This document shows, piece by piece, positions 53,865-61,577 of a stretch of DNA of 64,000 bases (the stretch's first letter is position 1; the number at the start of each line of letters is the position of its first letter). Source of the stretch: Bacteroidota bacterium (GTDB lineage: Bacteria; Bacteroidota; Bacteroidia; Chitinophagales; Saprospiraceae). The notes beneath the pieces are model-generated. The model was not told where the DNA came from, did no database searches, and saw only the letters and a list, made by a program, of their open reading frames with translations. The translations under genes were made by a program, and so were the position numbers. The stretch is from the NCBI GenBank assembly GCA_020160935.1, contig JAIUPL010000011.1, positions 62,001 through 126,000 on the forward strand, read 5' to 3'.

Positions 53865-53882
53865 TTTAACCGTTTGGTTAAA
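53865..53882. promoter_or_regulatory. Palindromic operator candidate
   Basis: TTTAACC-GTTT-GGTTAAA is a perfect 7+7 bp dyad about 100 bases upstream of the first permease gene. Its size and shape resemble operators of TetR-type repressors that often control such exporters. No tetR gene is in the window, so a distant regulator would be needed. Confidence 0.5.
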
Positions 53883-53940
53883 TCAGGTACAAATGTAGGT
53901 ATGGTTTGGGAAATTGGTGCAGAGAGGGGGGATTTTTTTT

Positions 53941-54149
53941 AAAGGGCAAGGGGCAAAAGGCAAGGGGCAAAAAGCAAAGGGCAAGAGGCAAAGTGCAAGG
54001 GGCAAAGGGTAAGAGCCGAACCCCTTGCCTTTTGCCCCTTGCCCCTTGCCCCTTGCCTTTTGCCCCTTGCCCCTTGCCCCTTGCCTTTTGCCCCTTGCCC
54101 CTTGCCCCTTGCCCCTTGCCCCTTGCCCCTTGCCCTTTGCCCCTTTCAC
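53941..54149. repeat. AAGGGGCA palindrome at the methyltransferase stop
   Basis: The left arm (53941-54012) has about ten 7-bp units AAGGGCA/AGGGGCA/AAAGGCA. The right arm (54023-54149) has about 18 complementary units (CCTTGCC, CCTTTTG) and ends one base before the TGA of the methyltransferase gene. The arms thus differ in unit number. The right arm read as protein gives Pro/Leu/Cys repeats, which are artefacts. Confidence 0.9.
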
Positions 54150-54150
54150 T

Positions 54151-54714
54151 TCATTCCTTGCAATACACCTTCATTCGCACTTTTTTCCCGCGTTCGGTCA
54201 CTACGCTGTCTTCCCAGGCCAGCGTGATACCTGGAAGAAGTTCAAGTTCGGGGCGTTTGTGCGGGGTAAGAATGGCCAGTGTAGGAGCGGCGTCGAGCAA
54301 TTGCCAGGTAAGCGAAAAGAGGTCGCGTGGCGGGCACAGGTGCATGGCAAAAGAACAGACAATCAGGGAATACTTGCCCGGCAGGCCGTTTTTGATAACA
54401 TCCATGAAGGAAAGACGCAGACAAGGCAGGCCCGTGTTTTTTTCAAACAGGGCGAATGTAAACGGGTCGCAACCCGCCATGCCGTTGATACCTGCCTGTT
54501 GAAGCACCTGCGTCACCTCGCCGCCACCGGCCGAAAAATCGAGTATGGCAGAGCAGTCGAATCGCGCCAGATTGCGTTCGATCAGGGCTTTTATTTCCGG
54601 AAAATGAGGGTTTTCGTACGCCTCGGCATGGTCGCGGTAATAACCCTCCGCGCCATGTTCGTCGTACAATGGCCGTATTTTTTTGACAACTGCTTTATTT
54701 TTATCTTCCTTCAT
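54151..54714 (-). CDS. Class I SAM-dependent methyltransferase
   Basis: A 187-residue protein if started at MKEDKNKAVVKKI (54714). It has the SAM-binding motif I ILDFSAGGGEVTQVLQQAG (about residues 56-75), followed by CDPFTFALFE and FSLIVCSFAMHLC-type motif IV (YSLIVCSFAMHLCPPRDLF). The N-terminal segment YDEHGAEGYYRDHAEAYENPHFPEIKALIE is likely substrate- or cofactor-lid forming. The substrate is unknown. It lies between the MCE gene and the permeases on the same strand, with repeat tracts on both sides. Confidence 0.88.
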   Translation of the reverse strand: MKEDKNKAVVKKIRPLYDEHGAEGYYRDHAEAYENPHFPEIKALIERNLARFDCSAILDFSAGGGEVTQVLQQAGINGMAGCDPFTFALFEKNTGLPCLRLSFMDVIKNGLPGKYSLIVCSFAMHLCPPRDLFSLTWQLLDAAPTLAILTPHKRPELELLPGITLAWEDSVVTERGKKVRMKVYCKE

Positions 54715-54719
54715 AGTCT

Positions 54720-54808
54720 CACCTCTCACCTCTCACCTCTCACCTCTCACCTCTCACCTCTCTCACCCTCTCACCCTCTCACTCTCTCACCTCTCTCACC
54801 CTCTCTCA
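54720..54808 (-). repeat. GAGAGGT tract at the MCE gene stop
   Basis: About 90 bases of minus-strand GAGAGGT and GAGAGGGT units run from the stop of the MCE gene to the start region of the methyltransferase gene, filling the whole gap. It is single-armed and nearly C-free in the sense of both genes. Confidence 0.82.
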
Positions 54809-55921
54809 CTGCTTCACCCTCTTGTCATAGTCCCGCTCCAGGCTATCCAGCAGCAACTGGTAGGCAGGGTCGTCGATTGGATTGGCGTATCCTTTCGTTT
54901 TGTTTTTGCCGAAGAGTTTGAGTTTCACGGTGGTGTAACGTTTCGGGTTGAGGCGCAGGTCCTGCAGCAGCAGGTTCATGTGGCGGGTCGTGCGTACGAG
55001 GTTGTCGTACAGGGCTTCATCGGTGAGTGATTTGCCCACCAGCCCTTCACCTTTGAGCATGTTTTGCGCCAGGGTGTCGACGCGCGAGATGGTGGATTCG
55101 GTGGTCGACAACGTGCCGCGCAGGGCTTTCAGCGACAGCGTAACGCTGTCGAGTGTAGCCACGGCTTTTTGCGTGCTGGCAGTCAGGTCGGCATTTTTCA
55201 ATTGATTGCTTACTTCCGAGAGGTTGGCAATCAGGGCCGAAATGTCCTTGTTGCTGTCGCGCAGGCCTTTGGTAATGGCGGCAGCATTGTCGGCTGTCGC
55301 GCTGATACCCGCCGAACTGGACGCCAGGAGGTGGTTGATGCGGTTGGTCATCACCTCCAGGTTGCGCAAGGAGCGGTCGAGCGACTGAATGGAAGCCGCA
55401 GGGCTTTCCGGATTGGCGGCTGCCAGCGAATCAAGGTTGATACTCAGCCCTTTGCGCAGGCGTTCGGTATACGCGTCGATCTGGCCAGGTTCTCCCACGA
55501 TGCTTTGCAGGAAAGAGCGGTAGGAGCCTTGCAGGTAGGAGCCGCTTTCGGCGCAGCCATCGCCTTCGCAGGGGTGGGTGATGGTAATCTCGATGGCTTT
55601 ACCGCCCATGAGGCTTTGCCCGACGATGGTGGCGATGGCGTCTTTCGGGATGTCGACGCCGCGTTCCACATCGAGCACAGCAATGATCGTTTTATCATCG
55701 GTTTGGTCGAGGTACAAATCGCGCACAGTCCCTACTCTCAGGCCTTTGATAAAGATGGGGCTGGAAGCGGTGAGTTGGTCTACGTTTTCATATTTGACGT
55801 AGAAGGTTTGAGAAGGTGTAAAAAGGTCGATGCCTTTCAAAAATTTAAACCCCCAAATGGCAATCAGCACTGCGGCAATGGCCAGCAGTGCAATCTTTGT
55901 TTCGTTGCTAATCCGTGTCAT
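54806..55921 (-). CDS. MlaD-family (MCE domain) lipid-transport protein
   Basis: A 371-residue protein with one N-terminal helix (KIALLAIAAVLIAIWGFKFL, about 9-28), then a single MCE domain (about 38-117, FYVKYENVDQLTASSPIFIKGLRVGTVRDL, VGQSLMGGKAIEI). A long helical segment (about 150-340) would form a barrel or needle across the periplasm, as in MlaD/PqiB/YebT relatives. It would shuttle lipids between membranes with an MlaE/F-type transporter not found here. It follows the amidase gene by 26 bases on the same strand, with lptD divergent from that pair: an outer-membrane assembly neighbourhood. Confidence 0.92.
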   Translation of the reverse strand: MTRISNETKIALLAIAAVLIAIWGFKFLKGIDLFTPSQTFYVKYENVDQLTASSPIFIKGLRVGTVRDLYLDQTDDKTIIAVLDVERGVDIPKDAIATIVGQSLMGGKAIEITITHPCEGDGCAESGSYLQGSYRSFLQSIVGEPGQIDAYTERLRKGLSINLDSLAAANPESPAASIQSLDRSLRNLEVMTNRINHLLASSSAGISATADNAAAITKGLRDSNKDISALIANLSEVSNQLKNADLTASTQKAVATLDSVTLSLKALRGTLSTTESTISRVDTLAQNMLKGEGLVGKSLTDEALYDNLVRTTRHMNLLLQDLRLNPKRYTTVKLKLFGKNKTKGYANPIDDPAYQLLLDSLERDYDKRVKQ

Positions 55922-55947
55922 GGTATATGATTGGTGCGTTTTCGCGT

Positions 55948-57258
55948 TTATCGGGTAGGTGCCAGAAAGGCGGTTTTAAATCCGAGGTTTTTTATTTCCG
56001 AAAGCATTTTATCTGCTTCTGTCCGGGCGGCAAAATTACCGATAAAATAGTGATACTGCCCGTTGATGATTTCTTCCTGCACATCGCTGAGCAATCCGAG
56101 TTGGCCGGTATTCCGATCGAGTCGCTGCGGCCAGGAAAGCAGGAATATGCGCACCGGGCCGGTGTAGTCGCCGGAAACAGGTTGTGGCGCTTTGGGGGGG
56201 GCAACGGTTTTCTGGGTAGCCTGCACGGTCGTCGAAGTATGCGCCGGCGGTGGCGTATTGCTTTTAACGGGTACACTTTTCGCTATTTGGACAGGTTGCG
56301 TATTGTTTACAGCCACCACCCTTGGTGTGGAAGGCTCGACATACGCCGGGTGTGTGATGGGTTTTTTGCCTTCCATTTGCCGCTTGTAGTCCTCAAAGCC
56401 GTAAAAAATGGAAAGCGCTATCTGATACCGGCCTTCATCAGACAAAAGGAAAGACTCTTCCAGTGCGTTGGTCATATAGCCTGCTTCCACCAGAATGGCG
56501 GGCATGGCCGTTTCGCGCAACACCAGAAATCCGGCCTGTTTGACGCCCCGGTCATCGCGTTTGGCCACGTTTTTGGCGTGTTTTTGTATGTTGCTTGCCA
56601 GCAGGATGCTTTGTTCGAGGTAGGCGCTTTGCCACACGGCGCCCAGGATATGCGCTTCCGGGCTATTGGGGTCGTAGTCGCCGTATTTTTTCTGGTACCC
56701 TTCTTCGAGCAGGATAGATGCGTTTTCGCGTTTGGCCACTTCCAGGTTGTGTTGGGCGGTGTGCAGTCCCATCACATATGTTTCGGTGCCTTTGGCCGAT
56801 GAAACCGACATGGAATTGCAGTGAACACTGATAAACACGTCGGCATGGTTGCGGTTGGCGATGGCAGCGCGTTCGTTCAGTTCGATGAAAACATCTTCTT
56901 TCCGGGTGTAAATCACTTTTATTTCCGGAAAATGCTCTTCGATCAGGGCGCCCAACTGAAGAATGATTGCCAGTGCATTGTGTTTTTCATGGGTGCCCGA
57001 CACGCCGGAACAGCCGGGGTCTTTGCCTCCGTGCCCGGCATCGAGTACCACGGTTTTTACCTGATAGCCCGATGTTGCAAGATGCTTTTGGAGAATAGAG
57101 GTTGCCGACAGAAAAGAATCCCTACTTTTGCCGCCGGTTTGCACCGAGGGCATCACCTGGCGGTGATGAGGTTTTTCTGGAGGCAGGACGTTAAAATTTT
57201 GTGAAACGAGCCACACTCCCAGCAGGAGCAGCGTTCGTATAACGATTTTTGAGCCCAT
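55948..57258 (-). CDS. N-acetylmuramoyl-L-alanine amidase
   Basis: A 436-residue exported cell-wall hydrolase started at MGSKIVIRTLLLLGVWLVSQ (57258); earlier ATGs are in frame but less apt. The Amidase_3 domain (about 65-290) has the zinc motif VVLDAGHGGKDPGCSG, Glu/His blocks (NERAAIANRNHADVFISVHCNSM) and ILVEAGYMTNALEESFL with the catalytic Glu. A Pro/Thr-rich linker follows, then a C-terminal SPOR-like domain (about 365-436, GQYHYFIGNFAARTEADKMLSEIKNLGFKTAFL) that would bind septal glycan. It cleaves the peptide from MurNAc during division. Confidence 0.93.
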   Translation of the reverse strand: MGSKIVIRTLLLLGVWLVSQNFNVLPPEKPHHRQVMPSVQTGGKSRDSFLSATSILQKHLATSGYQVKTVVLDAGHGGKDPGCSGVSGTHEKHNALAIILQLGALIEEHFPEIKVIYTRKEDVFIELNERAAIANRNHADVFISVHCNSMSVSSAKGTETYVMGLHTAQHNLEVAKRENASILLEEGYQKKYGDYDPNSPEAHILGAVWQSAYLEQSILLASNIQKHAKNVAKRDDRGVKQAGFLVLRETAMPAILVEAGYMTNALEESFLLSDEGRYQIALSIFYGFEDYKRQMEGKKPITHPAYVEPSTPRVVAVNNTQPVQIAKSVPVKSNTPPPAHTSTTVQATQKTVAPPKAPQPVSGDYTGPVRIFLLSWPQRLDRNTGQLGLLSDVQEEIINGQYHYFIGNFAARTEADKMLSEIKNLGFKTAFLAPTR

Positions 57259-57321
57259 AGAACGTTTCGGGGATAAACAAGCGGGTAATGGTCTGACCAT
57301 TGCAGCGTAGTTGTGAACTGT

Positions 57322-60078
57322 ATGATAACCCATCCCGAAGTGCAATTCCTTGATTATTTTATTGCTGTGAACATTTCACCCCGCAAATATCGACTTTTCT
57401 TTCAAATTGCCGGCTTTCTCTTGGCAATGCAGGTATCGGCACAAACGCCTGTAGATACCATTCCATTGCCTTCGGTCGATACGATTGCGCCCGCAGGCCG
57501 CGATTCGGCGGTGGTCGACCTGAATCGGGTGAAAATTTCCAGCGATGCACTGGACGATGTCGTCGACTACAACGCACGGGATTCCATGTGGTTCGACGTA
57601 AAAAACAAACAGGTGCACCTGTACGGCGAAGCCTCGGTAAAATATACCAGCCTGACCATCAAAGCCGGATATATCCTGCTCGATTATGCGCACAGTGAAA
57701 TTTCGGCCAAACCTTTTCCCGATTCCAGCGGACAGATGGTGGGCAGGCCCGACTTTCAGGACGACGAACAGTCCTTTACCGCAGAAGGCCTGCGCTACAA
57801 TTTCAAAACCAAAAAAGGCATTATTTATGAAGCGCGTACCAAACAGGAAGATTTGTACGTGCTCGGCGAACGCGCCAAGTTTATCGGCGCTGCCACAGTG
57901 GATACCACCCAAAAATCGAACAATACCATTTACAACTCCAATGCCATCATCACTACCTGCGACAAGGATCATCCGCACTATGGCATTCGAACCAAAAAAC
58001 TCAAGGTCATTCCCAATAAACTGGTGGTAACAGGTTTGTCCAACCTCGAAATAGGTGGCATCCCAACGCCTTTTTTCCTGCCTTTCGGCTTTTTCCCAAT
58101 CACCCAGACGCGAAAGGCGGGGTTGATTATTCCGCGTGACTTCGAATTTGCCGATCAGGAAGGCTTGGGTATCAAGGACTTCGGATGGTACCAACCCATT
58201 TCGGAGCACATGGACCTGACGTTTATTTTCAACGCCTACACCAGCGGCACCTGGGGCGTGATGGGCACGGCACGGTACAATCAGCGTTATAAATATACGG
58301 GCGATTTTCAGTTGAGATTCAACAACCGTGTGCGCGAAGACGCTACGGCAAAAAAGATTTCCAGCAAATCGTTCGGCCTGCGCTGGACGCACAACCAGGA
58401 CCCCAAAGCGCATCCGACACGCCGGTTCGGCGGCTCTATCAACATCGAAACCAACCGCGACCAGAACCGCAACCGCAACGATTACGCCAGTGTGTATCAG
58501 AATACGATGAGTTCCAACCTTACGTATTCCAAATCTTTCCCTGGCAAACCGTTTCAGATCAATGCCGGTATGCGCCACTCGCAGAATACCCAGACGCGCA
58601 TCATGGATATCAGCCTGCCCAGCGCGACTTTTACCATGCAGCGCATTTACCCCTTCAAGAAAAAAGAGCAGGTGGGCAAGGAGCAGTGGTACGAGAAAAT
58701 TTCGCTCACGTATTCATCGCGGCTCGACAACCAGTTTCGTACCATCGATACCCTGTTATTTACGGAAAAAACCTTGCAAAATGCGCGTATGGGCATCCAG
58801 CACCAGGCCAGTACCGATTTCAACTTCAAGTTGTTCAAATACATCAATATTGCGCCGCGCGTCGACCTCAAGGAAACCTGGTACCCGTACAGCATCGAAA
58901 AACAACTGCTGAACGAATCGAGGCTAAAATACGATACCACATTCCAGAACGACGAGATTGTTGCCATTACAGTTGATAGTGCAAAATCGCAATTCGGTAT
59001 CGACACCACATTCCGACGCTGGGGCTTCAATGCCATCCATGAGTACAATGCAGGACTTTCGGTCAATACTACTCCGCTGTTTTTTACCAAACAGTTCAAA
59101 AAAGGCTGGTTGCGGGGTGTTCGCCACACCATGAAACCTTCGGTGAACGTCGGCTACGGCCCTGATTTTACCAATTCCCGTTATTTCAAAACGGTGTATA
59201 CCGACCTGCGCCCGGCCTACAACGATACCGTCCGATACAGCATTTTTGAAGATGCTATCTTTGGCGGCCCCAGCATCGGCGGGCGCGATGTGGCGCTGAA
59301 TTATACCCTTGTCAACGTACTGGAAATAAAACACCGAACGCGCAACGATTCACTGCCGGTCAAAAAAGTGCGGATTTTTGATAACCTGGGCTTCACTGGT
59401 AATTACAGCCTTACCCGCGATACGCTGAAATGGAGCACCATCAGCACCGGCGGCTTGTTCCGCTTTTTCAAGGGAATCGTCAATGTTACCTGGAATGCTA
59501 CTTTCGATCCGTACATCGCCAATGCAAAAGGGCAACGTGTGAATCAGTTTGTTTTGCACGAAAAAGGCCGGCTCCTGCGTACGACTGCCTTGGGCTTGCA
59601 GGTGAATACGGGGTTCACTGTCAGCCAGTTGCGCGGTTATTTCGATAAAAAAGGCAACAGCGCCACTACCAGCAATACACCCCGCGCCGGCAGCACTTCT
59701 CCCAAAGACGATCTGCTGGGCTGGTTCGACAACTGGCGTATCAACCACCGCATTTCCTTCGAACGGCGCCTGATCCCGACTGGATACGGTACTGCCCGCG
59801 ATACCTTCGTGATCGGCACCAATAACATCGGCGTGGCCGGAAGCCTCCAACTGACCTCCAAGTGGTCGTTCGATATCAACAACATCAGTTACGACTTTCC
59901 CAGCAAAAGCCTCGTGTATCCGGATATCGGCATCACGCGCGACCTGCACTGCTGGCAACTTAGCCTGAGTTGGCAGCCTACGCGGGGTACTTATTCCTTC
60001 TTTATTGCTGTGAAACCGGGTTCGCTGGATTTCCTGAAGATTCCGTATCGGAAGAATTACTACGACGCGCAGTTTTAG
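57322..60078 (+). CDS. lptD: LPS assembly outer-membrane protein LptD
   Basis: A 918-residue outer-membrane protein. I start at the ATG at 57322; a GTG at 57367 would give a tidier signal peptide (LFFQIAGFLLAMQVSAQ). Residues about 60-250 are the OstA/LptA-like beta-jellyroll (DSMWFDVKNKQVHLYGEASVKYTSLTIKAGYILLDY, VTGLSNLEIGGIPTPFFLPFGFFP). The rest is the large barrel (SKSFGLRWTHNQDPKAHPTRRFGGSINIETNRD ... WQLSLSWQPTRGTYSFFIAVKPG). It delivers LPS to the outer leaflet. Divergent from the amidase-MCE pair and convergent with rpoD. Length is normal for the phylum. Confidence 0.9.
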   Translation: MITHPEVQFLDYFIAVNISPRKYRLFFQIAGFLLAMQVSAQTPVDTIPLPSVDTIAPAGRDSAVVDLNRVKISSDALDDVVDYNARDSMWFDVKNKQVHLYGEASVKYTSLTIKAGYILLDYAHSEISAKPFPDSSGQMVGRPDFQDDEQSFTAEGLRYNFKTKKGIIYEARTKQEDLYVLGERAKFIGAATVDTTQKSNNTIYNSNAIITTCDKDHPHYGIRTKKLKVIPNKLVVTGLSNLEIGGIPTPFFLPFGFFPITQTRKAGLIIPRDFEFADQEGLGIKDFGWYQPISEHMDLTFIFNAYTSGTWGVMGTARYNQRYKYTGDFQLRFNNRVREDATAKKISSKSFGLRWTHNQDPKAHPTRRFGGSINIETNRDQNRNRNDYASVYQNTMSSNLTYSKSFPGKPFQINAGMRHSQNTQTRIMDISLPSATFTMQRIYPFKKKEQVGKEQWYEKISLTYSSRLDNQFRTIDTLLFTEKTLQNARMGIQHQASTDFNFKLFKYINIAPRVDLKETWYPYSIEKQLLNESRLKYDTTFQNDEIVAITVDSAKSQFGIDTTFRRWGFNAIHEYNAGLSVNTTPLFFTKQFKKGWLRGVRHTMKPSVNVGYGPDFTNSRYFKTVYTDLRPAYNDTVRYSIFEDAIFGGPSIGGRDVALNYTLVNVLEIKHRTRNDSLPVKKVRIFDNLGFTGNYSLTRDTLKWSTISTGGLFRFFKGIVNVTWNATFDPYIANAKGQRVNQFVLHEKGRLLRTTALGLQVNTGFTVSQLRGYFDKKGNSATTSNTPRAGSTSPKDDLLGWFDNWRINHRISFERRLIPTGYGTARDTFVIGTNNIGVAGSLQLTSKWSFDINNISYDFPSKSLVYPDIGITRDLHCWQLSLSWQPTRGTYSFFIAVKPGSLDFLKIPYRKNYYDAQF

Positions 60079-60105
60079 GCTCGGTGAAGGAGCGATCAAA
60101 TTTTG

Positions 60106-60300
60106 GTTCGGCTTCGCCGAACGGGGACTTGGGATTTTGCGGATTATGCGGATTTTTTGGATTTTTTATGGCCTGTCGGCCATGTTTTATGATTTTTTCG
60201 GATTTTATTTATCATTCGCTATGGCCGGCAGGCCATAAGAAATCCAAAAAATCCGCATAATCCGCAAAATCCAAAATCCCCCCGTTCGGCGAAGCCGAAC
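60106..60300. repeat. 78-bp-arm palindrome between lptD and rpoD
   Basis: The arms 60106-60183 (78) and 60221-60300 (80) match closely with a few mismatches and a short length difference. Contents include GTTCGGCTTCGCCGAAC (itself a small palindrome), GCGGATTATGCGGATTTTTTGG repeats and, near the apex, ATGGCCTGTCGGCCAT-like pairing. The loop is 37 nt. It begins 28 bases after the lptD stop. In the lptD sense the arm is G-rich and C-poor apart from its outer palindrome. Confidence 0.92.
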
Positions 60301-60324
60301 AATCGATACCCCACTCCTGCAAAC

Positions 60325-60364
60325 AAAAAATCCCGAATTCTTCCGCTATGGAAAAATTCGGGAT
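60325..60364 (-). terminator. Intrinsic terminator of rpoD
   Basis: On the minus strand a 15-bp stem (core ATCCCGAATT / AATTCGGGAT, one G-U pair) with a 5-nt loop is followed by TTTTTTG. It lies 26 bases after the rpoD stop codon. A strong classical terminator, separate from the palindrome next to it. Confidence 0.92.
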
Positions 60365-60389
60365 CACCAAAAAGCCTTGCCTGAAAAAC

Positions 60390-61259
60390 TCAGGAGCCGA
60401 GGTATGTTTTCAGCAATTTGCTGCGGCTGGTAGCGCGCAATTTGTTGATAGCCTTGTCCTTGATCTGGCGTACGCGTTCGCGGGTGAGGCCAAACTTGTC
60501 GCCAATATCTTCCAGCGACATGGGGTGTTCCACACCGATACCGAAGTACAGTTTGATCACATCGCACTGGCGATCGGTCAGGGTGCCGAGCGAGCGCTCG
60601 ATTTCGCGGCGCAGCGAGTCGGCATATTCGAGGTGCGTATCGGTGCCGGGCATGGAATTGTTTTCCAGCACGTCGAGCAGCGAGTTGTCTTCGCCTTCCA
60701 CGAAAGGAGCGTCCATCGATACGTGGCGAGCGGCCACGCCGAGGGTAGTTTCCACTTCGTCGGTGGTGATTTCGAGCAGTTCGGCCAGTTCTTCCGGGCT
60801 TGGTTCGCGTTCGAAAGTTTGCTCGAGTTCGGAGAACGCCTTGTTGATTTTGTTCAGCGAACCCACTTTATTCAGCGGCAGGCGCACGATACGGCTTTGC
60901 TCGGCCAGAGCCTGTAGGATGCTCTGACGAATCCACCAAACGGCGTAGGAAATGAACTTGAAACCGCGCGTTTCGTCGAAACGCTGCGCAGCCTTGATCA
61001 GGCCGAGGTTGCCCTCGTTGATCAGGTCGGAAAGGCTAAGGCCTTGATTCTGATATTGTTTTGCAACAGATACCACAAAACGGAGGTTGGCTTTGGTGAG
61101 TTTTTCCAATGCAACCTGATCGCCTTGTTTGATCCGTTTTGCGAGGTCTACTTCTTCTTCGGGGGTGAGAAGATCCACTTTACCAATTTCCTGAAGATAC
61201 TTTTCGAGCGATTGGCTCTCCCGGTTGGTAATGGACTTCGTAATTTTTAGTTGCCTCAT
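60390..61259 (-). CDS. rpoD: Primary RNA polymerase sigma factor
   Basis: A 289-residue housekeeping sigma factor of the short Bacteroidota type, lacking the long acidic region 1.1. It has regions 1.2 ([20 protein letters not shown]), 2 ([55 protein letters not shown]), 3 and 4 ([28 protein letters not shown]). It directs RNA polymerase to TAnnTTTG promoters. It has its own upstream promoter element and strong terminator. Confidence 0.98.
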   Translation of the reverse strand: MRQLKITKSITNRESQSLEKYLQEIGKVDLLTPEEEVDLAKRIKQGDQVALEKLTKANLRFVVSVAKQYQNQGLSLSDLINEGNLGLIKAAQRFDETRGFKFISYAVWWIRQSILQALAEQSRIVRLPLNKVGSLNKINKAFSELEQTFEREPSPEELAELLEITTDEVETTLGVAARHVSMDAPFVEGEDNSLLDVLENNSMPGTDTHLEYADSLRREIERSLGTLTDRQCDVIKLYFGIGVEHPMSLEDIGDKFGLTRERVRQIKDKAINKLRATSRSKLLKTYLGS

Positions 61260-61378
61260 TGTGAGATGGTGCTATATGCTGGTGGATACGTGTAAAAAGG
61301 GCGGGTGAAAGCGCTTTTTTGCAGGTCTGACAGCCTGTGTTTCTGCTGTATTATTGCCAAATGCTGTTTTTCAGGCCG

Positions 61379-61386
61379 CAAAGTTA
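61379..61386 (-). promoter_or_regulatory. Promoter element TAACTTTG for rpoD
   Basis: Minus-strand TAACTTTG is an excellent fit to TAnnTTTG. The leader to the ATG at 61259 would be about 110 bases. A clear -33 TTTG is not seen. Confidence 0.55.
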
Positions 61387-61490
61387 TGTTTTTTCAGCGC
61401 TTGACATCATTTTTTTTTCATGAATAGATGTCTGTTTCTGAAAATGGTCGAAAAAATTTACAGGAAGCGGGTTATTAAACGGCATTCATT

Positions 61491-61538
61491 AAATTTTGTT
61501 TTACCGGCAGGATGTGGCCGAGTGGTAAAATAAAATTT
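61491..61538 (-). terminator. Hairpin after the deiminase gene
   Basis: AAATTTTGTTTTACC (61491-61505) pairs with GGTAAAATAAAATTT (61524-61538): 15 bp with one G-U, around an 18-nt loop. It lies about 40 bases after the deiminase stop codon and may terminate that message. T-runs flank it on the plus side better than on the minus side. Confidence 0.55.
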
Positions 61539-61577
61539 TTTGAAAGTCTTTAACAAACCCGTTTCCCAATAAACAAA

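Noticed and set aside
53883-54149. Minus-strand frame of Gly/Lys/Ala repeats
   Set aside because: Again the palindrome read as protein; no start site, no neighbours, perfectly periodic with the DNA repeat.
54025-54921. Long plus-strand frame with Pro/Leu/Cys-rich repeats
   Set aside because: It is the translation of the AAGGGCA palindrome arm continuing antisense through the methyltransferase gene; a 7-bp repeat stays open in all frames when it lacks stop codons.
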